NCBI RefSeq assembly: GCF_016463645.1
Contig: NZ_JAEMQX010000007.1
Span: forward strand, 19,553 to 83,552
From: Sphingopyxis sp.
GTDB lineage: Bacteria; Pseudomonadota; Alphaproteobacteria; Sphingomonadales; Sphingomonadaceae
Length of the DNA: 64,000 nt
Direction: 5' to 3'
Below the pieces are notes generated by a model that was not told the DNA's origin, searched no databases, and saw only the letters and a list, made by a program, of their open reading frames with translations. Position numbers and translations under genes: made by a program. Shown here in pieces: positions 56,782 to 64,000 of the stretch. The stretch's first letter is position 1. Every line of letters starts with the position of its first letter.

Positions 56782-57726
56782 TTATTCCATCTCCCCACGG
56801 TCGCGCCGAAGCTGGTACCATTTCTGCACATTGGCGTTGTGATCGGCGAGGGTGCGCGCGAAGACATGACCGCCATCGCCCCTGGCGACGAAGAAGAGAT
56901 AGTCGTTCGCTTCGGGATTGAGCACGGCGGCGATAGACGCCTTGCCAGGGTTCGCGATCGGCCCCTGCGGCAGCCCCGCCATCGCATAGGTGTTGTAGCC
57001 GTTCACGGCCTGGATTTCGGAGCGCAGAATGCGCCGACCGAGCGGCTTGCCCCTGGTGATCGGGTAGATGATCGTCGGGTCGGCCTGGAGCCGCATGCCG
57101 ACGGCGAGACGGTTGGTATAGACGCCCGCGACGGTGCGGCGCTCGTCTGCGACGCCGGTTTCCTTCTCGACGATCGACGCCAGCGTCATCGCCTGATTGC
57201 GGTCCCTGACCGCGGTACGCGGGGTGCGCTTTGCCCACAGTTCGTCGAACGCCTTGTCCATCGCCGCCTGCATCCGCTTCACGACGGCGGCGCGGCTTTC
57301 GCCCGTCGTGAAGGCATAGCTGTCGGGCAATATGCTGCCCTCGGCCGGGACCGGAATCTCGCCCTTCAGCCGCTTTTCGGCCATCAGCCGTTCCCACACC
57401 ATGATCGAGGGCATGCCTTCCGGGATCATGACCATCCGCTGGATCGTCTTGCCCGACTGGAAGAGGGTGAGGATGTCGCCGGCATCCATCCCCTTTTCGA
57501 TCCTGTATTCGCCGGGTTTGATCGGATCGTCCGAACCGAAGAAGCGCGCCTCGTTGCGGAAGCTCGACGCCGACACGAGCCCGGCCTCTTCGAGAATCTG
57601 TCCCGCCTTCGCGATGCTCGCACCCTGCGGGATCACAACCTCGGCATCCTTCGGCGCGCCGCCCGAGCAGCCGGCGAGAAGCAAGGCCAGGATCGCGATC
57701 GTCAGCCAGCGGAACGGATGCACCAA
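56782..57726 (-). CDS. mltG: Endolytic transglycosylase MltG
   Basis: MTLASIVEKETGVADERRTVAGVYTNRLAVGMRLQADPTIIY; GLPQGPIANPGKASI. Confidence 0.93.
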   Translation of the reverse strand: MVHPFRWLTIAILALLLAGCSGGAPKDAEVVIPQGASIAKAGQILEEAGLVSASSFRNEARFFGSDDPIKPGEYRIEKGMDAGDILTLFQSGKTIQRMVMIPEGMPSIMVWERLMAEKRLKGEIPVPAEGSILPDSYAFTTGESRAAVVKRMQAAMDKAFDELWAKRTPRTAVRDRNQAMTLASIVEKETGVADERRTVAGVYTNRLAVGMRLQADPTIIYPITRGKPLGRRILRSEIQAVNGYNTYAMAGLPQGPIANPGKASIAAVLNPEANDYLFFVARGDGGHVFARTLADHNANVQKWYQLRRDRGEME

Positions 57727-57750
57727 TCTCTCCCGTCAGTCGAATTCTCT

Positions 57751-57811
57751 GCCTAAAGCCACAAAAGACCCGCATGCGCAGCGCCTTTTTGTGTCCTTTG
57801 TGGCTTTAGGC
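57751..57811. repeat. 61-bp palindromic element between fabF and mltG
   Basis: GCCTAAAGCCACAAA / TTTGTGGCTTTAGGC, perfect 15-bp arms. Confidence 0.7.
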
Positions 57812-57994
57812 GAAGCTTCGCCGAACCCCCTGCTGCTAGAGCATGGCGGCGCAATGTAGGAAAGAGGTTTCCACATCGCCATCGCGCGGCCCCGGCGATC
57901 GCAGGGGGAAGCCATTTCCAGTCATCATCCTGCCGCCACCCGGATGGCCGGAGATTGCTTCGACGCCACGCTCCCCGCAATGACGGGGCGCGTA

Positions 57995-59254
57995 TCAGTC
58001 GACCGCCTTGACGATCAGGCTGGCGTTGGTGCCGCCGAAACCGAAGCTGTTGTTGAGCGCGGCCTTGACCTCGCGCTTCTTCGCGACCTTCGGGACGAGG
58101 TCGGCGCCTTCGGTGCCTTCGTCGGGATTGTCGAGGTTGAGCGTCGGCGGGACGATCTGGTCGCGGATCGCGAGGATACAGAAGATTGTCTCGACCGCGC
58201 CGGCGCCGCCGAGCAGGTGGCCGATGGCCGACTTGGTCGAGCTCATCGAGACATTGGCGATTTCGTTGCCGAACAGGCGCTTCACCGCGCCGAGTTCGAT
58301 CGTGTCGGCCATCGTCGACGTGCCGTGCGCGTTGATATAGTCGATGTCGGCGGGGGTCATGCCCGCCTTCTTGAGCGCCGCCGCCATCGAGCGGTACGCG
58401 CCGTCCATTTCGGGATCGGGCGCGGTGACGTGGTACGCATCGCCCGACAGGCCGTAACCAACGACTTCGGCGTAGATTTTCGCGCCGCGCGCCTTGGCAT
58501 GCTCATATTCCTCGAGCACGACGACGCCCGCGCCCTCGCCCATCACAAAGCCGTCGCGGTCCTTGTCATAGGGGCGGCTCGCCTGTTCGGGACGGTCGTT
58601 GTAGCTCATGTTGAGCGCGCGCGCCTGCGCGAAGCCGGCGATGCCGATCGGACAGATCGTCGCCTCGGCGCCGCCGGCGAGCATGATGTCGGCGTCGTCG
58701 TCGCGGATCATCCGTGCAGCGTCGCCGATCGAATGGGCGCCGGTCGAGCAGGCGGTGACGACAGCGTGGTTCGGGCCCTTGAGGCCATATTTGATGCTGA
58801 CCTGCCCCGAGATCAGGTTGATCAGGCGGCCGTGGACGAAGTGCGGAGAAACGCGGCCGGGGCCCTTTTCGGCGAGCAGCAGGCTTTCGCTCTCGATGCC
58901 TGGCAGGCCACCGATGCCCGAACCGATCGAACAGCCGGCGCGCACTTTCTGCTCCTCGGTCATCTCGGTCAGGCCGGCATCCTCGAGCGCCTGGCCCGCC
59001 GCGTCGATGCCGAAGATGATGAAAGGGTCGACCTGGCGCTGGACCTTGTGATCGACGCGCTTCGACGGGTCGAAACCATATTCATGGTCGGGACCCTTGA
59101 CCTCGCACGCGATCGTGCATTTCTGATCCGACGCATCGAAATGGGTGATCGTGCCCGCGCCGGACTTGCCCGCGATCAGATTGGCCCATGTGGTTTCCAC
59201 ATCGGCGCCCAGCGGCGTCACCAAACCCAAACCCGTCACCACAACCCGGCGCAT
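57995..59254 (-). CDS. fabF: Beta-ketoacyl-ACP synthase II
   Basis: MRRVVVTGLGLVTPLGADVETTW; VVTACSTGAHSIGDAARMI; YINAHGTSTMADT. Confidence 0.95.
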   Translation of the reverse strand: MRRVVVTGLGLVTPLGADVETTWANLIAGKSGAGTITHFDASDQKCTIACEVKGPDHEYGFDPSKRVDHKVQRQVDPFIIFGIDAAGQALEDAGLTEMTEEQKVRAGCSIGSGIGGLPGIESESLLLAEKGPGRVSPHFVHGRLINLISGQVSIKYGLKGPNHAVVTACSTGAHSIGDAARMIRDDDADIMLAGGAEATICPIGIAGFAQARALNMSYNDRPEQASRPYDKDRDGFVMGEGAGVVVLEEYEHAKARGAKIYAEVVGYGLSGDAYHVTAPDPEMDGAYRSMAAALKKAGMTPADIDYINAHGTSTMADTIELGAVKRLFGNEIANVSMSSTKSAIGHLLGGAGAVETIFCILAIRDQIVPPTLNLDNPDEGTEGADLVPKVAKKREVKAALNNSFGFGGTNASLIVKAVD

Positions 59255-59320
59255 AGTCGTTCCTTTCATCGGCCCCTGCCCCCGCAGGGCGCCGCGTCAT
59301 TTCAGAAGACGCATATCCAT

Positions 59321-59368
59321 AAAAAAAGCTTCCCGGCACCTGCGCGCGAACGCTCGGAACCGGGAAGC
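59321..59368 (-). terminator. Rho-independent terminator/attenuator between acpP and fabF
   Basis: GCTTCCCGG / CCGGGAAGC stem followed on minus strand by T7. Confidence 0.75.
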
Positions 59369-59423
59369 CGGAAACGCGTGGGCGGCGTCGCCGCCGCGTC
59401 CGGCTGCGCCGGACCGGGCCAAA

Positions 59424-59660
59424 TCAGCCCTTGTTCGCTTCGATATAGTCGATCGCGTCCTTGACGGTGGCGATCTTTTCCGCCGCATCGTCGGGGATTT
59501 CGACGCCGAATTCTTCTTCGAACGCCATCACCAGCTCGACGATATCGAGGCTGTCGGCGCCCAGATCGTCGATGAAGCTCGCTTCTTCGGTGACCTTGTC
59601 GGCTTCGACGCCCAGATGTTCGACAACGATCTTTTTAACCTTTTCGGCCGAATCGCTCAT
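59424..59660 (-). CDS. acpP: Acyl carrier protein
   Basis: [31 protein letters not shown]. Confidence 0.97.
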   Translation of the reverse strand: MSDSAEKVKKIVVEHLGVEADKVTEEASFIDDLGADSLDIVELVMAFEEEFGVEIPDDAAEKIATVKDAIDYIEANKG

Positions 59661-59705
59661 GCACAGTTCCTTTTTCTGACTATGTCGTGAATGTTGAAAA
59701 TTGCC

Positions 59706-60905
59706 CTAGTGCCCGTGGGCGGGGCTGGCAAGAGGGCTGGCATCGGCCGATCGGCGAAGCGCCGCATCGACCAGCCTTTCCTCCGCAGCGCTATAAGCCG
59801 ACCGTGTCCCTTTCTGCCCCTCCGGCACCTGGGTCACGAAATAGGCAATGCCCTCGCCGCCTTCAAGGTCGAACCACAGCCCGGAGCGCAATCCATAGGC
59901 ATCGCCCGAATGGCCGAGGCGCAGACGCGCGTCGCCGAACAGGTCGTCGCGGCAGGCCGGATCCGCGAGCGCCGGCCCACCCGTGCTGTGCATAGCTATG
60001 CCATATTCGCAGAAAAAGCCGCCGGTGCCCTCGCCGCTCGTCGGGCGGACGGGCGCCATCGCTTCAAGCCGCGCAAGGCTTTCGGGCTTGAGAAAGCTTT
60101 CGCCCCGACGCAGCAACATGACGCCGATGCGCGCAAGGCCGTTGGCAGAGATGCGGAGGCCGCCCTGCGGGCTGAACCCGGCGCCATGCCGGCCGAGCCG
60201 GTACGCGGCGACATCGCAACTGCCGTCAGTCGCCGGAACGACGGGGCAGGCCGGGCGCACGCCCTTCAGATCGTCGCGCACCACATTACCGTCGGCGCCG
60301 TACAGCACGACGGCGCGCGTCACCGCAGCGTCGCTGCACGTCGGCCAGTTGAAACAGGCGTCGAGGCCAAGTGGCCGGAAGACCAGCCGGGCCATCGCCT
60401 GGTCGAAACGCTCGCCGGTCGCCCCCTCGATCGCGGCCGCGACCACAGGATAGTTGAAATTGGCATAGGCGAAATCGCCGCCGGGCGCGCGTGCCCCGTC
60501 CCAGGCGGCTGGATTGCGCAGCGCGGTTTCGAGATCGGCGTCGAGCGGCAGCGCATAATCGGTGTCGTCATTCAGCCCCGACCGATGGCCGAGCAGTTGC
60601 GCGAGGCTGATCGGCCGATCGGGCCAAGCCGGATGGCGAAGCCGCCAGCCGAGATAATCCGACACATCGCGGTCGAGGTCGAGGCGTCCGGCCTCGACGA
60701 GGCGCAGGACGCCCAGCGCCACGACGAGCTTCGAAACCGAGGCGATGCGCACCGGATCGTCGGGCCCGATCGCCCTTCCATCCGCGCGATCGGCAAGCCC
60801 GGCGGCGACGCGCGTTTCGACCTTTCCATCGCGATCGAAATGCACTGCGACCGCCGCGGGCGGCGGCGATGCGGCGAGGGTCAGCAGGGCGAGCGCAGAG
60901 AACAT
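59706..60905 (-). CDS. Serine hydrolase (beta-lactamase/class C-like family)
   Basis: RIASVSKLVVALGVLRLVEAGRLDLDRDVSDYLGW (SxxK); YANFNY (YxN). Confidence 0.85.
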   Translation of the reverse strand: MFSALALLTLAASPPPAAVAVHFDRDGKVETRVAAGLADRADGRAIGPDDPVRIASVSKLVVALGVLRLVEAGRLDLDRDVSDYLGWRLRHPAWPDRPISLAQLLGHRSGLNDDTDYALPLDADLETALRNPAAWDGARAPGGDFAYANFNYPVVAAAIEGATGERFDQAMARLVFRPLGLDACFNWPTCSDAAVTRAVVLYGADGNVVRDDLKGVRPACPVVPATDGSCDVAAYRLGRHGAGFSPQGGLRISANGLARIGVMLLRRGESFLKPESLARLEAMAPVRPTSGEGTGGFFCEYGIAMHSTGGPALADPACRDDLFGDARLRLGHSGDAYGLRSGLWFDLEGGEGIAYFVTQVPEGQKGTRSAYSAAEERLVDAALRRSADASPLASPAHGH

Positions 60906-60947
60906 CGCGCCACCCTGCGCGGCGTGCCGCGCGCGGTCAAGCCGCGG

Positions 60948-62714
60948 CTACCGCGCCGTCGCTTCGGCGGCGACGACGCCCGATTCGCGCAGCGCATCCG
61001 ACGCGCGCTGGATCACCACCGGCGTGATCATGAAGCGCCCAAGCACGCGTTCGGGCGTCGCGCCGGCCGGCTGGCGCGTGTAGGCGAGCAGCCGCTGCCA
61101 TTGCGCGCGCGCCTCTGCCACATGCCCCTGCCGCGCGAGCACGATCGCGCGCACCATCATATATTGCGGCTCCATATTGCTGGGCGACGGCATATGTTCG
61201 AGGATCCGCCACGCCTCGTCATGCTCGCCGCGCTGCGACAGGACGAAGGCCAGTGTGACCGCCGGAACGCCGGGGTAGGACGAATCGAGCTGCAGCGACC
61301 GGCGGAGCAGCGCCTCGCCCTCCGCCCCCTGTCCGCAGGTCAGCTTGAACAGACCGAGGAAACCGGACACATCGGGATCATAGGTGTTCAGCGCGAGGGC
61401 GGCATCGCCCATCGCGCTGCCGCCGGCGCAATTGCCCGCATAGAAATTGGCGCGCGCCATTGCGAACAGGCCCGCCGAGGAATTCGGACTGTTGTCGTAT
61501 GCGCTCTGCGCGAACGCGCGGGCTTCGGTCAGCGCTTCGCGGCCCGCGGCCGTCAGGCGCTGCGGTTGCCAGTCGCCATAGCGCACGAGCGACAGCGCGG
61601 CGAGCGCGACGGGGTCGCGCGGGTTCGCCTTGATCGTCGCCCGAAGGCAGGCGCCGACCTGGCTTGCACTCGCCGCGTTGCGCATCTGACGCATGCGGTT
61701 GAACTGCGCAAGGCATGGATAGCCGGGAGAGAAATTGTCGGGCTGGCGCTGGACCTGATCGCGTACGATCACGCCATAATCGCCCGCGAGCTGCGCGATC
61801 AGCGGCTCGATCGCGGTGAACTCGGGGGTCTCGTCGCTGGTGAGGCGCAGTTGCTGCGACCAGATCGCGCGCTGGTCGGCGACCCGGTTGAGCACGAGCG
61901 TGACGTCGGCGGCCCCCTCGACGGTCCGGACGATCGAGGTATCGAGCCGGTAGTCGCCGGTGCGTGCCGTGCTGGTGCCGGGTGCCTTCGAGCTTAAAAG
62001 GTCGATCAGATCGAAGCGGCGCAGTCCGTCGCGCAGCTTTCCGTCGAGCGCGCGCGCAAGCGCGCGCGATTGCGGCATATTGCCCGCCGCCGGCGGGCTG
62101 ACCTCGAGCAGCGGAACGGGCGCAGGGTCGCCGACGAACAGCCGGTCCGCCTCCCCCCGAAGCGTCCACAGGGTAAAGAGCGCAAGCGCAAGCAGGGCGA
62201 GCACGACGACCCAGCGGCCGAAATGCGGTCCCTGCCGACGCCGCGGGGACAATCCGCCCCCCGCAGGCGGACGAGCGGCGCCCGCGGGCTGGCCGGATGC
62301 CTTGACGTCACCATCGCCTTCGGGTTCGTCCGCCGGCCGCGACGATGGCGGCGCCGAGCGATATTGCACGACGACTTCGTAGCTGCCCTGCGGCACGCGC
62401 AACCGATGGACCCACGGCGTATCGGCATAATAACGATCGAGCAGGGTCCGCAATCGCCCGACCATGACGCGCGGATAGCTGTCGACGGCGGGGTCGAAAT
62501 CCTCGCTTCGGCCGAGCGCCTCGGTCGCGATCGCATAGGCCTTCGGCGAACTGCGCCCGCCACGAAGTCGATGTTCGACAAGGAATTGCAGCAGGCGCGA
62601 CAGGACCGGCGAGCGCGTGAACATCGGGGAATCGAGCAGTTTCCCGAGTTCCTCCGCGATGATCCGGTCGACCTCGCCGGGATCCTGTGTCTCGTTCGCT
62701 TTCGCCTGGTCCAT
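60948..62714 (-). CDS. Winged-helix/TPR-like regulatory protein with one TM segment
   Basis: N-terminal DNA-binding-like AYAIATEALGRSEDFDPAVDSYPRVMVGRLRTLLDRYY; central TM; C-terminal helical repeats. Confidence 0.65.
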   Translation of the reverse strand: MDQAKANETQDPGEVDRIIAEELGKLLDSPMFTRSPVLSRLLQFLVEHRLRGGRSSPKAYAIATEALGRSEDFDPAVDSYPRVMVGRLRTLLDRYYADTPWVHRLRVPQGSYEVVVQYRSAPPSSRPADEPEGDGDVKASGQPAGAARPPAGGGLSPRRRQGPHFGRWVVVLALLALALFTLWTLRGEADRLFVGDPAPVPLLEVSPPAAGNMPQSRALARALDGKLRDGLRRFDLIDLLSSKAPGTSTARTGDYRLDTSIVRTVEGAADVTLVLNRVADQRAIWSQQLRLTSDETPEFTAIEPLIAQLAGDYGVIVRDQVQRQPDNFSPGYPCLAQFNRMRQMRNAASASQVGACLRATIKANPRDPVALAALSLVRYGDWQPQRLTAAGREALTEARAFAQSAYDNSPNSSAGLFAMARANFYAGNCAGGSAMGDAALALNTYDPDVSGFLGLFKLTCGQGAEGEALLRRSLQLDSSYPGVPAVTLAFVLSQRGEHDEAWRILEHMPSPSNMEPQYMMVRAIVLARQGHVAEARAQWQRLLAYTRQPAGATPERVLGRFMITPVVIQRASDALRESGVVAAEATAR

Positions 62715-63117
62715 GCCACCCTCAAATGCGCCCGACGGGCGGTGCGCTAGATACGCCAATCGGCCAGCGCGGCCACCCATTGTTACTTTGACGTAACGGT
62801 AACAAGGAAACCTTGGGTCATATCAGAAGAAAATCTTCGCGCCAATCCGCAAGGAAAAAGGCGAAAGCCGGTTAAGGATTGGTTATCAAATGGCAACATC
62901 ATCGAATGTGACCCCTTGTAACTGCCGCGTGCCCGAAACTGTGGCATTCTTTCCATGTCGCGCTGTCCCTCCGGATAGCGCGGTGTGGAGCCAAAAGGCG
63001 AATGGTGCGAGCTGGTCCCTGGCACCTTTCGATCCCCCTCAGGCTTCATTTCAAGACTTCGCCGGGCGGCCCGACAGCCCCACCTGTTCTGTCGCCCGGC
63101 AAGTCGACCTTCCTCCA

Positions 63118-63711
63118 TCATCCGGCGACGCGACGCCCTGGCCACAGCCGCAGCGCGAGCGCCGCGACCATGATCGATCCGAACAATATGCCGACGGCCC
63201 GCTTGTCCGGATCGGCGCCAAAGGCGCGCCCGGCGTAACTCGCGGTGAAGATGAACCAGATATAGTGGATGCCGAACAGGTGGAGGCGTCGCCACCACAG
63301 GCCGAGCCGCCGCTGCCACCCGTCGGTCGAGGTCAGCGCCATCAGATAGATGATGACATAGGCGAGCCCGCCGCCGATCAGCGACTGCCACGTCCTTCCC
63401 GGCGCATAGACGATCACATTGATGCCGAGCGCGACGAGATGGATCGTATGCGCGAGCGCGAAGCCCAATCCCCATTGGCGTCGCCGGCGGAGGAGCGCAC
63501 GCGATATCGGCGAGGGCCAGCGGTGCACCAGCGTCGAGGCGAGGAAGGCGACCAGGAACAGCGGCAAACCCGCCCGCGCCGTCCAGCGCGCAGCGAGCCC
63601 CGCCCGTTCGGCCGCGTCGCCACCCGCCAGCCATCCGGCCGCAACCGCAATCAGCCCGGCGGCAAGGCCGAGCAGCAGCGGAGTGGCGCGGCGGTCGAGC
63701 CAGCTGCTCAA
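63118..63711 (-). CDS. Ferric-reductase-like transmembrane protein
   Basis: Multi-TM with His residues in helices (LAHTIHLVALG; RRLHLFGIHYIWFIF). Confidence 0.7.
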   Translation of the reverse strand: MSSWLDRRATPLLLGLAAGLIAVAAGWLAGGDAAERAGLAARWTARAGLPLFLVAFLASTLVHRWPSPISRALLRRRRQWGLGFALAHTIHLVALGINVIVYAPGRTWQSLIGGGLAYVIIYLMALTSTDGWQRRLGLWWRRLHLFGIHYIWFIFTASYAGRAFGADPDKRAVGILFGSIMVAALALRLWPGRRVAG

Positions 63712-63917
63712 GTTCAGGGCGCGCCGATACGAAAGAGCCAGTTGCCGCCGAAGCCGGACGGTGGCGCAAGCGGCGCGTCGACCTTCAGGCGCCCCGGATC
63801 ATCGGCTCCCATGGTGATATAGCCAGGCATGTTCACGACCCCCTCTTTCGCTGCGTATACGAAAGGGGCGCCGGTTTCCACCGACGCCCCGATCATTTTT
63901 CATCGAAGATGTATGAC

Positions 63918-64000
63918 TTAGGTCGTGGTCGCCGTCTTGCACGGACCGGTGTGGGTGCTGGTCATCTGCATGACCATTTCCATGTCGCCGCCGGTCGGGA
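63918..64000 (-). CDS. C-terminal fragment of a protein truncated by the window edge
   Basis: Minus-strand frame ...PTGGDMEMVMQMTSTHTGPCKTATTT*; absent from ORF track because it has no start. Confidence 0.4.
   Translation of the reverse strand, partial: PTGGDMEMVMQMTSTHTGPCKTATTT

Noticed and set aside
57944-59464. 506-aa plus-strand ORF
   Set aside because: Antisense to fabF.
59691-61997. 768-aa plus-strand ORF
   Set aside because: Antisense to the serine hydrolase and TPR-like genes; no domain recognised.
62783-63769. 328-aa minus-strand ORF
   Set aside because: Overlaps the ferric-reductase-like gene in another frame and has shadow-like composition.
63714-63896. 60-aa minus-strand ORF (MPGYITMGADD...)
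   Set aside because: Too short and no recognisable family; could be real from 63830 but evidence is insufficient.
1-64000. CRISPR array, rRNA, IS element or diversity-generating retroelement
   Set aside because: No regularly spaced repeats, rRNA signatures, transposase or reverse transcriptase recognised in the translated ORFs.

Overview
The window (high GC, sphingomonad-like) carries an integrative and conjugative element (ICE) of about 50.5 kb inserted in the 3' end of a tRNA-Met(CAT) gene. The ends are an 18-bp direct repeat (TTGGTAGCGGAGGAGGGA, 4669-4686 and 55135-55152), with a P4-type tyrosine integrase next to the tRNA. Left flank: a type I secretion ABC/HlyD pair beside the start of a beta-helix-like protein that runs off the window. 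Right flank: housekeeping genes (thpR-like, mltG, fabF, acpP and others). Inside the ICE, left to right: a trb-type T4SS with TraG coupling protein; two convergent operons coding for an ACP-like protein, XRE regulator, ImmA/IrrE peptidase, C1 peptidase and thymidylate-synthase-like protein, facing a UDG-family protein, MazG-like protein and small RHH-like protein (best candidate for an undescribed system); a DUF3363-type relaxase with an RP4-like candidate oriT; a probable leading region (DUF736, unknown ORFs, ParB, DUF2958, ArdC) with nested palindromes upstream of several genes; a TraF/transglycosylase module; a luxR-luxI-phyH module; and a catabolic cargo (CaiB/AMACR-like, LysR, two TonB receptors, SDR, ACAD, SCP-x-type thiolase, ECH, CoA ligase, GMC alcohol dehydrogenase, ALDH). 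Four 41-bp motifs lie upstream of the minus-strand cargo units. One TonB receptor gene has an apparent single-base frameshift. All product names come from reading translated sequences; no database search was run.
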